Shown: piece after piece, positions 1 to 7,784 of the stretch | How the letters are laid out: every line of letters begins with the position of its first letter | How positions within the stretch are numbered: the stretch's first letter is position 1 | Origin: Planctomycetota bacterium | GTDB lineage: Bacteria; Planctomycetota; SZUA-567 | Direction: 5' to 3' | DNA length: 11,232 nt | NCBI GenBank assembly: GCA_020861125.1 | Contig: JAJBSZ010000185.1 | Coordinates: 1 to 11,232, forward strand | Notes under the pieces: model-generated | The model's database searches: none | What the model was told of the DNA's origin: nothing | The model's input: the letters and a program-made list of their open reading frames with translations, nothing else | Made by a program: the position numbers and the translations under genes

Positions 1-478
1 CGGCGAGCGCCTCGAAGGTGCCGCCCAGTGCCTTGCCGCTGCCGGGCATGGTGTCCAGGAGAACTGTGGTGTGCTTCGCCCGCCCGAGGACCAGGTCCAG
101 TGTTTCCGCCACCGTCTGGATGCCCGCTTCGGCGCCGCGGCCGCCATGGGTGCCCGGATGCAGGTTGTAGAGGCTGCCGGGGGTCGCTTCCAGCCGGTCG
201 AGATCGTCGGCGATGGTCTCCCGGACAAACTGCTGGAGTTTGGGATCCACCGTCGCCGGATTGAGGGTATAGGAGGCGTGGGCCAGGATCGGTCCGAGGT
301 GGTGCTCCCGGGCGAAGTCGAGGAATGCCGCCACGTCGGCCGGGTCCATGGCCTTGGCCCGGCCGCCCCGGGGATTGCGGGTGAAGAACTGGAAGGTGTT
401 GGCGCCGATGCGCACGGCTTCCCGGGCCATGGCCAGGTAGCCCTTGGCCGAAGAGAGATGGCTGCCGATGGTGAACAT
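1..478 (-). CDS. nfo: Endonuclease IV (deoxyribonuclease IV, AP endonuclease), C-terminus cut by window edge
   Basis: This is the N-terminal 159 codons of an endonuclease IV family protein, a TIM-barrel metalloenzyme that cleaves the DNA backbone 5' of abasic sites in base excision repair. The start MFTIGSHLSSAKGY matches the family's opening strand. FFTRNPRG (31-38), ILAHASY (64-70) and NLHPGTHGG (105-113) correspond to the E. coli NQR, HDSY and HPGSH segments. H67 and H107 align with zinc ligands H69 and H109, and Y70 with the DNA-intercalating tyrosine. The third motif reads LLDTMPGSG (140-148), so Asp142 sits where the bridging Glu145 of E. coli is expected. The remaining ligands lie beyond the edge. 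The ATG at 478 follows an AAGGA Shine-Dalgarno (488-492) with 9 nt spacing. It lies 18 bp downstream of the transporter gene, probably in one operon. The family call is firm; activity cannot be judged from a half gene. Confidence 0.93.
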   Translation of the reverse strand, partial: MFTIGSHLSSAKGYLAMAREAVRIGANTFQFFTRNPRGGRAKAMDPADVAAFLDFAREHHLGPILAHASYTLNPATVDPKLQQFVRETIADDLDRLEATPGSLYNLHPGTHGGRGAEAGIQTVAETLDLVLGRAKHTTVLLDTMPGSGKALGGTFEALA

Positions 479-496
479 TGCCGGTTTTCCTTGTGG

Positions 497-1246
497 TCAT
501 CCCAGCAGCAGGCTGAGACCCGACACGGCGAGCAGGAGGTAGGTCAGGGTCATGAACGCTTCCTGGCTCACCCGTGTCAGGAGAAGTCCCCCCAGGTACA
601 CACTGCAAAACGCCACCGGAATGGACGCGCCGGCGAGGGCCGCCAGTTCGACGCCCAGAGCGCCGTTCCGGTACTGGTCCAGGAGGACCAGGGAATTAAC
701 CACCACCCAGACGGTCGAGGCGGTGGCACGGAACTCGGTTTTTTCCGGCAGCCGGTCCGCCAGAAACGCCACCAGGAACGGGCCGCCGCAGGCGAACATG
801 CCGTGCACCAGCCCGGCCAGAAGCAGCATGGCCAGGTGGACGACTCCCCGGGATGAGGCCGGTCCGCCGGGATACAACCGGCGCCGCACCAGCCCCGCCA
901 CGCCGATGCCTGTAATCACCGCCCCCAACAACAGCTTTTGTCCCGCTTCGTACGGGCGGAGGAGGTCCCCCACCACGAACCCGACGAGCATGGCCGGAAT
1001 CATGGCAAAGCAGACGGTGCGCAGCACGTCCCGGCGGACAGACCGCCAGGCGACGAGGCACACCTGCAGCCCGGCGGTGGCGCCCAGCAGACAGAGAACC
1101 GTTTTCGCCGCCGGGAGGCCAACCAGCCGGGCGCAGAAGGGCATGGCCAATACCGCTCCGGCGAAGCCGGTGATGCCCTGCACGATGTTGGTGAGAAACA
1201 CCGTCACCAGAAAGGACGTCACCACCGCCAGGCTTGCCTGCTGCAC
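497..1246 (-). CDS. TauE/SafE (TSUP) family membrane transporter
   Basis: A 249-residue, strongly hydrophobic inner-membrane protein with about seven or eight predicted membrane segments. Family members export or import small organosulfur or organic anions such as sulfite, sulfoacetate or taurine-related compounds; the substrate here cannot be read from sequence. The internal-duplication signature is visible: GITGFAGAVLAMP (24-36) in the first half and GLVHGMFACGGPFLVAFL (145-162) in the second, separated by a basic loop (VRRRLYPGG, 120-128). The length is typical of the family. I chose the GTG at 1246 because GGAGGAG (1251-1257) precedes it at ideal spacing. An in-frame ATG at 1306 would add 20 residues but has no ribosome site and overlaps the -10 box of the predicted promoter. 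The endonuclease IV gene follows after 18 bp. No functional link between the two is evident, so co-location may be only co-transcription. Confidence 0.9.
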   Translation of the reverse strand: MQQASLAVVTSFLVTVFLTNIVQGITGFAGAVLAMPFCARLVGLPAAKTVLCLLGATAGLQVCLVAWRSVRRDVLRTVCFAMIPAMLVGFVVGDLLRPYEAGQKLLLGAVITGIGVAGLVRRRLYPGGPASSRGVVHLAMLLLAGLVHGMFACGGPFLVAFLADRLPEKTEFRATASTVWVVVNSLVLLDQYRNGALGVELAALAGASIPVAFCSVYLGGLLLTRVSQEAFMTLTYLLLAVSGLSLLLG

Positions 1247-1250
1247 CCCG

Positions 1251-1257
1251 CTCCTCC
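1251..1257 (-). promoter_or_regulatory. Shine-Dalgarno deciding the transporter start
   Basis: GGAGGAG lies on the minus strand, with its GGAGG core 6 nt before the GTG at 1246. It is the strongest ribosome binding site in the left unit and argues for the GTG over the upstream ATG at 1306. Confidence 0.7.
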
Positions 1258-1301
1258 CCCGGAATTTTTCACCGCCAGGAAAAGGCCGGGCGGCCTCCGA
1301 A

Positions 1302-1329
1302 ATCATAGCGGCGGCATTCCCGATTCCAA
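1302..1329 (-). promoter_or_regulatory. Sigma70-like promoter of the transporter-endonuclease IV unit
   Basis: On the minus strand, TTGGAA (1324-1329, 4 of 6 to consensus) and TATGAT (1302-1307, 5 of 6) are separated by 16 bp. Transcription would begin near 1295, giving a leader of about 50 nt before the GTG at 1246. The ATG at 1306 would then lie outside the transcript. This is a consensus match only; the organism's sigma factor preferences are unknown. Confidence 0.45.
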
Positions 1330-1336
1330 GGAGAAA

Positions 1337-1355
1337 CCCACGGGGTGGGGTTTTT
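1337..1355 (+). terminator. Weak hairpin plus T run, possible insulator
   Basis: CCCAC (1337-1341) pairs with GTGGG (1345-1349) around a GGG loop, followed by one G and TTTTT (1351-1355). The shape suits a small rho-independent terminator reading rightwards. No plus-strand gene lies upstream, so at most it would stop antisense transcripts from entering the macroglobulin leader. It could equally be chance in GC-rich DNA. Confidence 0.25.
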
Positions 1356-1470
1356 GGCTGGTGGTGACGGGACCGGACCGGTGCCGATGGCTGGACCGTT
1401 TTTGGCAGGCAATACTCATGGCACTATCCAAGTTGATCGCCCGTATGGTGAAGGGGAGGCGGCGACCGCC

Positions 1471-1489
1471 GGCCTTTTCGGGAAAAGCC
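1471..1489. promoter_or_regulatory. Dyad-symmetric element 1 upstream of macroglobulin gene
   Basis: GGCCTTTTC (1471-1479) mirrors GAAAAGCC (1482-1489), with one unpaired C in the left arm and two central bases. The AT-rich centre of the arms stands out against the local GC content, as is common in repressor operators. It lies 15 bp upstream of a second dyad and about 110 bp before the macroglobulin ATG. Confidence 0.35.
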
Positions 1490-1504
1490 TGACCCGTTTC
1501 CGTC

Positions 1505-1529
1505 GCCACTGCGTATAGAATACGGTGGC
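1505..1529. promoter_or_regulatory. Dyad-symmetric element 2 overlapping a -10-like box
   Basis: GCCAC (1505-1509) and CGTAT (1512-1516) mirror ATACG (1520-1524) and GTGGC (1525-1529) around an AGA centre. That gives ten paired positions per arm with a two-base TG bulge. TATAGA (1514-1519) inside it resembles a -10 box, with CTGACC (1489-1494) as a poor -35 at 19 bp. The element could be an operator over the macroglobulin promoter, or a leader hairpin if transcription starts upstream. The sequence does not decide between these. Confidence 0.4.
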
Positions 1530-1588
1530 CGAAAAATTTTCCCGACAGCTCCGCCGGTGGCATCCGGTGGCTGGCGGATTGCCCCGTC

Positions 1589-1594
1589 GGAGGA
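1589..1594 (+). promoter_or_regulatory. Shine-Dalgarno deciding the macroglobulin start
   Basis: GGAGGA lies 5 nt before the ATG at 1600 and only 2 nt before the adjacent ATG at 1597. This supports 1600, which also puts the signal peptide at the N-terminus. A GTG-initiated frame from 1525 lacks such a site and would bury the signal peptide behind an arginine-rich stretch. Confidence 0.75.
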
Positions 1595-1599
1595 AGATG

Positions 1600-4500
1600 A
1601 TGATCAAGGTGTTATTCGGGTTGGGAATGCTGGCCTTGTTGCTGGTCGTCGGCGTGGTGCGGGCGGAGGATTCCATGGCGTCGCTGCGAGAACGGGCGGA
1701 TAGGGAATGGGAAAAGGGCAATTACAAGGAGGCAGGCCGGATGTATGCCCGGCTGATCAATGACCCGGCCAACGACACCAGGTCCGCCACCCGGGATGTG
1801 GAACGGTTGAGCCAGACGATTGGCCTCTTCGCTGACGACGGGGATCCCACGGCGGTTCTGGAGGAGGCGGCCGTCCGCTGGCGGGACAGCTGGCGCGTCC
1901 TGACGGCGCTGGCCGACTGGCATTCGCGGCGCGGCGGGCGCTACGTTTCTCCCGCCTACCGTGTCCGATCCCTGACCTTGTTTCTGCAGGCCGAGGCGGT
2001 TTTGGACCGAGGGCCGGATCCGGCCACCGTGGCCGACAAGCGCGCCTTCTACGAGGAATTCGCGGCGGCGATCCTCCGTCACCGCCCGCTGTGGCAGTTG
2101 ACGGAACTGACCGATCTCACGCCGCCGGACGACCCGGCCGAGCCCGTCCCTTACGGCGGCTACTGGGGGCCCGAATACGCGCCGGCGGCCGCCGACGGCG
2201 GTCCCGTGTTCTATCCGCTGCCGGCATCCTGGGCCGAGGCGACCAACGACGGCGAGCGCTGGCGCTGGGTCATCGGCCCGCTGGCTGCGCTGGACCCGGC
2301 CGGCCGCGATCAGGCGGATCGCCTGCGGGCGGAATTTCTTCTCCGCCAATTCGGCGTCCAGACCCTGGGCCTGGGTTTCCCGGACGAGGAAGTCGCCGAC
2401 ACCGGTCCCTTCGCCGTGCGGACGCTGGGCGAGGACGAGACCATCGCCCGGCTGATTACCGGACCGCGCCGGTTCTCCCTGCCGGACGAGCATAATTATA
2501 TCCGCATCTTCCGCCGCCTGGCCGACGAGGCGTCCGGCGGCGCCCGGGTGGACGCCGCGTGGAACCTGGCCCGGATCTTCGAAAACCGGAACCAATATCC
2601 GAAGGCGGTCGCCTGGTGGGATCGGGTGGCGGCGGATCCGGCCGCGAGCCGGGATCAAATCGATGCCGCCCGCCAGGCCGCCGCGATCATCACCGAGGCG
2701 AGCGGCCGCCTGGAGCCCGGCGCCACCGCCGTCGCCGGCCGCCCCGCCAGCATCCCGTACCTCTTCCGCAACGCCCGGCAGGTAACGATGACCGCCTACC
2801 GGGTGGACGAGAAGCGGTTGCTGGACGACCTGCGGACGACGGTGAAAAGCGCGTCGCGGATGCGGCGTCTGGAACACTCTCTGACCGACCCCGCCATCGC
2901 CATCGGGCTCCATGCGGTGGGGAAAAAACGGTCCCGCTACATCCGGGAAAAGACGGCCGAATGGGAGGTGGCGCTGACGCCGCTGCCGGATTACCGTACC
3001 CGCCGGGTCGTCATCGACCTGCCGTTCACCGAGGCCGGCTGCTATCTCGTGGAAGCGGCCACGGCCGACGGCGGCATTTCCCGGGCCGTGATCTGGCTGG
3101 CCGATCTCGCCCTGGCGGAAAAGGCGGTCGGCGGCCACCGCCTGTACTACGTCGCCGACGCGGCGAGCGGCGAGCCGGTGGCCGGGGCGACCCTGAGCTT
3201 CCTGGGCTCCTTCTGGGACTATGAAAACTACCGCTCCACCGAGTTCGCCGTCCATACCGACGACAACGGCCTGGCCGTGGTCGACGCCGGCCGATTGGCG
3301 CCTCAAGCTACCCAACCGGCGTGGCTGGTGACCGCTCTGGCCCCGGATGGCCGCGCCGCCTACCTCGGTTTCAACCGGTTCTGGTCCAACGGCGGCGCCT
3401 TCGACCGGGACCGGGGGGTTCAGCCGTTTTGCATCACCGACCGTCCCGTCTACCGGCCCGGCCAGACCGTGGCGTTCAAAGTCTGGTTCGGCCGCCCGAC
3501 CTACGGCCGGCCGGAGCCGGTGCCGGAGCACACCCCGGTGACGGTGGAAATCCGGGATCCGCGGGGCGAGACGGTGTACAGCCAGATCCTCCACACCGAC
3601 GCCTCCGGCGGCGTGGCCGACAGCGTTGTGTTCGACGCTGCCGCCCCCCTCGGGCACTATACCGTGGCGGTCACCGGCCGCTACCACGGTTCCGTCGGGT
3701 TCCGGCTGGAGGAATACCGGAAACCGGAATACGAGGTGGTGGTGGAGACGCCGGACGCGGCCCTGTCCTTGGGGGACACCGCCGCAGTCCTCGTCCGTGC
3801 CGCCTACTACTACGGCGCGCCGGTGACCGACGCCACGGTGCGGTACTCGATCCGGCGCGCCGCCCGCCCCGCCGCCTGGCAGCCGCCGTGGGAGTGGGAT
3901 TGGCTGTACGGCCCCGGCGCCTGGCGGTCGCCGTACCACTACGACTGGCTGCCGGGCGGGAGCGACGGGTCCGCCGCCGCCATGCCGCCCATCGGCCGCT
4001 TTCCCGACGGGCCGCCGGAGCTGGTGGCAACGGGCGAAGGCCGGCTGGACGCCGACGGCGTCTTCCGGCTGACGCTGGACACCCTGCCGGCCAAGGAGGC
4101 CTACGGGGACACCGATCATCAGTACGACATCACCGTTGAAGTGACCGACGCCAGCCGCCGCACCATCGTCGGCGCCGGCCGGGTGGTGGCCGCCCGCCAG
4201 CCCTTCACCGCCACGGTCTGGGCGGACCGGGGCTATTACGGCGTGGGCGATGCGATCCAGGCCCGGCTGGCGGCGCGCACGCCCCTGGGCGGCGGCCTGG
4301 CGACGACGGGCACGGCCACCCTCTACCGCATCGCCTATGGGCCCGACGGCACGCCGGCGGAAACCCCCGTCGCCACCTGGCCGGTGGCCACCGACGCCGA
4401 CGGCGACGGCCTGCTCCGCCTTCAGGCGGACGGCCCCGGCCAGTACCGTCTCGTGTGCGTCCTGACCGACGCCGGCGGCCGGGAGGTCGAGGGCGCGGCC

Positions 4501-7500
4501 GTCCTCACCGTGCGCGGGGCCGCGGGCGAGGGGGAATTCCGCTTCGCGGCCCTGGAGCTGGTGCCGGACCGCCGGGACTACCGGCCCGGCGACACCATGC
4601 GCCTGGCTGTGAATTCCGAACATCCGTCGGCGGTGGTCCTGCTGCTGCCCCGGGCGGAACGGAACGGCCACACCGCCGCCGACGGCGCCAGCCGTTCGCC
4701 GGTGCCCCAGGTCGTCCGTTTGGTCAACGGCAGCGCCGTGGTGGAACTGGCGATCGGCAGCGAGGACCAGCCCAATTTCTACTGCGACGCCGTCACCATT
4801 TTCGACGGCCGGATCCACACGGAAACGCGGCAGATCCCCGTGCCGCCGGCCGACAAGACGCTGCGGGTCGCGGTGGCGGCGGACAAGGACGCCTACCTGC
4901 CGGGCGAGACCGCCCGCTTTGCCGTCACCGTCACCGACAACGAGGGCCGGCCGGTGGCCGGGCAGTGCGGGGTCAGCCTCTACGACCGATCGGTGGAGTA
5001 CATCAGCGGCGGCGGCAATGTGCCGGACATCCGCGCCCATTTCTGGAGCTGGAAGCGGTATTACTCGGCCTCCCTCACTGCCAACCTGCTGCGGCACGGC
5101 TATCCGGTCGCCCGGGAAAAGGACAAGGTATACCGGCCCATCGGGGCCTTTGGCCGGCGCGAAGCGGACTGGAATACCGCGGGCTATGGCGCGGCGCCCG
5201 CCCCCGCCATGCGGCGATCGGCCGAACCCGCCGTAGAACTGTTTTCGGCCGCCGATGCGGCGCCGGAACCGGCGCCGCCAACCGGTGGCGGGGAGGCAAA
5301 CGTTGAACCGGTGGTGCGGAGCGAATTCGCCGACACCGTCCTGTGGATCGCCGCGCTCGACACCGACGCCGACGGCCGCGCCGCGTTCGAGGCGGTGATG
5401 CCGGACAACCTCACCGCCTGGAAGGCGCGGACCTGGGTCATGGCCGACGGCGTCCGGGTGGGCGAGGGCGAGAACACGGTGGAGACCAGGAAGAACGTCA
5501 TCATCCGGCCGCAGGCGCCGCGTTTCCTGACCCAGAAGGACCGGGTGGTGCTCACCGCCAACCTGCACAACTACCTGCCGCGCCGCAAGCGGGCCAGGGC
5601 GGAGCTGGTGCTGGAAGGCGGCCTGCTCCAACCCGCCGACGGCGAAACGCTGGTCCGTGAAGTGGAGATCGCCGCCGACGGGGAAGTCCGGGTGGACTGG
5701 CTGGTGGACGCCGTTCGGCCGGGGGAGGCGCGGGTGGTGATGCGGCTTCTTACGGACGAAGAATCGGATGCGGCCCAAATCACCCTGCCGGTGATCGTGC
5801 ATGGTTCGCGCCGGGTGGAGAACTTTGGCGGCATATTTCTCTCTGGTGACACCGAACTGGTCATTCCCTTCCGAGTGCCGGACGAACGCCTGCCGGATCA
5901 GTCCCGGCTGGAACTCACGTTTTCTCAGAGCGTGGCTTCCGAGTTACTGGAGACCCTCCCCTTCCTTATTGACTATCCCTACGGCTGCACCGAGCAGACC
6001 CTGAACCGGTTCCTGCCGGCGGTGATGACCCGCCGCTTCCTCGATCGCCTGGGCGTCACGCTGGCGGACGCCCGGCCGGTGGCAGCGGAAAAATTCGACG
6101 CCCGGCAGGAAGCGTGGCAGCAGCGCTTTGGCGACGTCCGCCGGGAACGCCGGTCGCCCGTGTTCGACGACGCGGCGCTGGCCGATATGGTGCGGGTCGG
6201 GGTGGAACGGCTGACGGCGATGCAGAACGCCGACGGCGGCTGGGGCTGGTTCTCCGGTGCCGGCGAACGCAGTTGGCCCCACACCACGGCGGTGGTGGTC
6301 TACGGCCTGCTGGCCGCCCGTGAACACGGCGCCGCCATCCCGCCGGCCATGGTCGACGCCGGCCGGAACTGGCTCCGCGCCTACCGGAACGAGCAGGTGC
6401 AGGAACTCCAACGCCATCTCGCGACTGTTGGTCGCGAGGGCAAGGCCCAGGCCGACAACCTGGACGCCTTCATCCACCTGATTCTGGCGGATGAAGCCTA
6501 TTTCCATCCCGACATGCGCGATTTCCTCTACCGGGACCGGGGGTCTCTCTCCCTATCCGGGTTGTGCATGCTTGGTCTCGCCCTGCACCGCGAAGGGGCT
6601 GGGAATTTCCTGGAAGTCGTCCTCCAGAACCTGGAGCAATACCTCGAGGAAAACCACGCGGTCGGCACCGTGCGTCTGCGGCTGCCCGACCGCGGCTGGT
6701 GGTGGTGGTACCACGATCCCGTCGAAACCCAGGCTTGGTACCTGAAGCTCCTCGCCCGGGTCGAGCCGGGGAGCGGGCGGGCAGCGGGGCTGGCGCGGTA
6801 TCTTCTCCGCAACCGCAAGAACGGGAGGTACTGGTCTTCGACCCGCGATACCGCCAGGGCGGTGGAGGCGCTGGCCGAATACGCCGCTGCCTCCGGCGAG
6901 GACGCGCCCGACATGACCGTGACCGTATATCTGGACGAGCGCCAAGTCATGCGCCGCCGGCTCACCGCCGCCACCCTGCTGGACGACAACCGTTTCGTCC
7001 TGGAGGGACTGGCGGTGGAGGCCGGGGAACATTCCCTCCGCCTTGTCCGCGAGGGGTCGGGCAACGTGTATTACGGCGGCGGGCTGGACCTGTTCAGCCT
7101 CGAGGATCCCATCGCCCGGGCCGGCCACGAGCTCCAGGTGGAACGCACCTGGTACCGGTTGACGCCGGTGGACGCGTCCGTTTCCGTGCCGGACGCGCGG
7201 GGCGTGGCCGGCGGCATCCGGGTTGAGCAGTTCCGGCGTGACCGCATCCCGACGCCGTTCGACGGCGACGACGCGGCGGCGGTGCCGGTGGCGTCGGGCG
7301 ATACGATCGAGGTGGAACTCACCATCACCGCGGCGAATGCGTTCGAATATCTGGTATTCGAAGACATGAAGGCGGCGGGCCTGGAGGCGGTGGAACTGCA
7401 ATCCGGCTATACCAACAACCCCCTCGGCGCCTACATCGAGTACCGGGACCAAAAGGTGGTGTTGTTTGTCCGCTATCTTCCCGAGGGCACCTATACCATC

Positions 7501-7638
7501 CGCTACCGTTTCCGGGCCGAGACGCCGGGGCAGTTCTCGGCCCTGCCGGTGGTGGGCGGCGGCATGTACGCGACGGATCTCAATGCCAATTCCGACGAGA
7601 TGAAACTTCGCGTCGGCGAGGAGGGCGTTTTCGAATAG
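1600..7638 (+). CDS. Secreted thioester-containing alpha-2-macroglobulin with TPR-like N-terminal extension
   Basis: A 2012-residue bacterial alpha-2-macroglobulin. Family members trap proteases: cleavage of a bait segment triggers a conformational change and exposes an internal Cys-Gln thioester that bonds covalently to the attacker. Residues 1-22 are a type I signal peptide (VVRA|EDS) with no lipobox, so the protein is periplasmic or secreted. In order: TPR-like helices (about 26-56 and 320-370); macroglobulin beta domains from about 375; MG2 signature VYRPGQTVAFKVWFG (near 617-631); EEYRKPEYEV (near 704-713); a Trp-rich insert (758-787); further MG domains with YRPGDT and YLPGET; a low-complexity Ala/Pro bait-like stretch (about 1195-1235); the A2M domain from R1240 with PDNLTAWKAR; the thioester GCTEQ with Cys1463 and Gln1466; a helical thioester domain (GGWGWFSG); and a C-terminal beta domain (about 1898-2005). 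It is some 350 residues longer than E. coli YfhM (about 1653), mainly at the N-terminus. Two exported TPR genes follow; no pbpC is seen. The family call is very secure; the protease-trap role is inferred from the intact thioester. Confidence 0.95.
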   Translation: MIKVLFGLGMLALLLVVGVVRAEDSMASLRERADREWEKGNYKEAGRMYARLINDPANDTRSATRDVERLSQTIGLFADDGDPTAVLEEAAVRWRDSWRVLTALADWHSRRGGRYVSPAYRVRSLTLFLQAEAVLDRGPDPATVADKRAFYEEFAAAILRHRPLWQLTELTDLTPPDDPAEPVPYGGYWGPEYAPAAADGGPVFYPLPASWAEATNDGERWRWVIGPLAALDPAGRDQADRLRAEFLLRQFGVQTLGLGFPDEEVADTGPFAVRTLGEDETIARLITGPRRFSLPDEHNYIRIFRRLADEASGGARVDAAWNLARIFENRNQYPKAVAWWDRVAADPAASRDQIDAARQAAAIITEASGRLEPGATAVAGRPASIPYLFRNARQVTMTAYRVDEKRLLDDLRTTVKSASRMRRLEHSLTDPAIAIGLHAVGKKRSRYIREKTAEWEVALTPLPDYRTRRVVIDLPFTEAGCYLVEAATADGGISRAVIWLADLALAEKAVGGHRLYYVADAASGEPVAGATLSFLGSFWDYENYRSTEFAVHTDDNGLAVVDAGRLAPQATQPAWLVTALAPDGRAAYLGFNRFWSNGGAFDRDRGVQPFCITDRPVYRPGQTVAFKVWFGRPTYGRPEPVPEHTPVTVEIRDPRGETVYSQILHTDASGGVADSVVFDAAAPLGHYTVAVTGRYHGSVGFRLEEYRKPEYEVVVETPDAALSLGDTAAVLVRAAYYYGAPVTDATVRYSIRRAARPAAWQPPWEWDWLYGPGAWRSPYHYDWLPGGSDGSAAAMPPIGRFPDGPPELVATGEGRLDADGVFRLTLDTLPAKEAYGDTDHQYDITVEVTDASRRTIVGAGRVVAARQPFTATVWADRGYYGVGDAIQARLAARTPLGGGLATTGTATLYRIAYGPDGTPAETPVATWPVATDADGDGLLRLQADGPGQYRLVCVLTDAGGREVEGAAVLTVRGAAGEGEFRFAALELVPDRRDYRPGDTMRLAVNSEHPSAVVLLLPRAERNGHTAADGASRSPVPQVVRLVNGSAVVELAIGSEDQPNFYCDAVTIFDGRIHTETRQIPVPPADKTLRVAVAADKDAYLPGETARFAVTVTDNEGRPVAGQCGVSLYDRSVEYISGGGNVPDIRAHFWSWKRYYSASLTANLLRHGYPVAREKDKVYRPIGAFGRREADWNTAGYGAAPAPAMRRSAEPAVELFSAADAAPEPAPPTGGGEANVEPVVRSEFADTVLWIAALDTDADGRAAFEAVMPDNLTAWKARTWVMADGVRVGEGENTVETRKNVIIRPQAPRFLTQKDRVVLTANLHNYLPRRKRARAELVLEGGLLQPADGETLVREVEIAADGEVRVDWLVDAVRPGEARVVMRLLTDEESDAAQITLPVIVHGSRRVENFGGIFLSGDTELVIPFRVPDERLPDQSRLELTFSQSVASELLETLPFLIDYPYGCTEQTLNRFLPAVMTRRFLDRLGVTLADARPVAAEKFDARQEAWQQRFGDVRRERRSPVFDDAALADMVRVGVERLTAMQNADGGWGWFSGAGERSWPHTTAVVVYGLLAAREHGAAIPPAMVDAGRNWLRAYRNEQVQELQRHLATVGREGKAQADNLDAFIHLILADEAYFHPDMRDFLYRDRGSLSLSGLCMLGLALHREGAGNFLEVVLQNLEQYLEENHAVGTVRLRLPDRGWWWWYHDPVETQAWYLKLLARVEPGSGRAAGLARYLLRNRKNGRYWSSTRDTARAVEALAEYAAASGEDAPDMTVTVYLDERQVMRRRLTAATLLDDNRFVLEGLAVEAGEHSLRLVREGSGNVYYGGGLDLFSLEDPIARAGHELQVERTWYRLTPVDASVSVPDARGVAGGIRVEQFRRDRIPTPFDGDDAAAVPVASGDTIEVELTITAANAFEYLVFEDMKAAGLEAVELQSGYTNNPLGAYIEYRDQKVVLFVRYLPEGTYTIRYRFRAETPGQFSALPVVGGGMYATDLNANSDEMKLRVGEEGVFE

Positions 7639-7757
7639 TCCACGTTCGGGCATCCCGTGTCCCCGCGTCCCGGCGAATGGGACCGGTGGCAAGAAGACGC
7701 CGGGCAACAGTTTTACCTTTGAGGAAGCGGTGGGAATCCATAGGATACAGGTTGACC

Positions 7758-7784
7758 GCAAAAACGCCGGCCCGGCGCTTTTGC
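7758..7784 (+). terminator. Hairpin with flanking A/T tracts between macroglobulin and TPR gene
   Basis: GCAAAA (7758-7763) and CGCCG (7765-7769) pair with CGGCG (7773-7777) and TTTTGC (7779-7784). There is one A/C mismatch and a GCC loop. The A-tract, GC stem, T-tract architecture is that of a bidirectional intrinsic terminator, although the T run is only four. It lies about 120 nt after the macroglobulin stop and only 27 nt before the next start, leaving little room for a new promoter. Partial termination or transcript processing may be likelier than a full stop. Confidence 0.5.

Larger units (their letters stand above)
1247..1599. other. Divergent intergenic regulatory region
   Basis: This stretch of about 350 bp separates the minus-strand transporter unit from the plus-strand macroglobulin gene and must hold both promoters. 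The short reading frames inside it have no ribosome site and no recognisable protein character. It contains the minus-strand promoter (1302-1329), a hairpin with a T run (1337-1355), a weak plus-strand promoter candidate (TTGGCA 1402-1407, 17 bp, TATCCA 1425-1430), and two dyads (1471-1489, 1505-1529). A further -10-like TATAGA (1514-1519) lies inside the second dyad. The Shine-Dalgarno for the macroglobulin is at 1589-1594. Confidence 0.6.

Noticed and set aside
71..856. Plus-strand frame of 261 codons over the endonuclease IV and transporter genes
   Set aside because: It is a shadow of two recognisable minus-strand genes, with no domain character and a composition typical of GC-rich antisense frames.
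552..1367. Plus-strand frame of 271 codons opposite the transporter
   Set aside because: It is rich in Arg, Thr, Pro and Ala with no family resemblance, while the opposite strand encodes clear TauE/SafE signatures.
1525..1599. N-terminal extension of the macroglobulin from a GTG at 1525
   Set aside because: There is no ribosome site before 1525, it would bury a clear signal peptide, and it overlaps the second dyad.
1612..5802. A 1396-codon open frame antisense to the macroglobulin gene
   Set aside because: It lies wholly opposite a secure gene. Its translation is dominated by Arg, Gly, His and Pro with no domain or hydrophobic pattern. Such frames arise when strong GC bias at third codon positions removes stops on the opposite strand.
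7752..7757. TTGACC as a -35 box for the first TPR gene
   Set aside because: No acceptable -10 box lies 15-19 bp downstream; that stretch is the GC stem of the hairpin.
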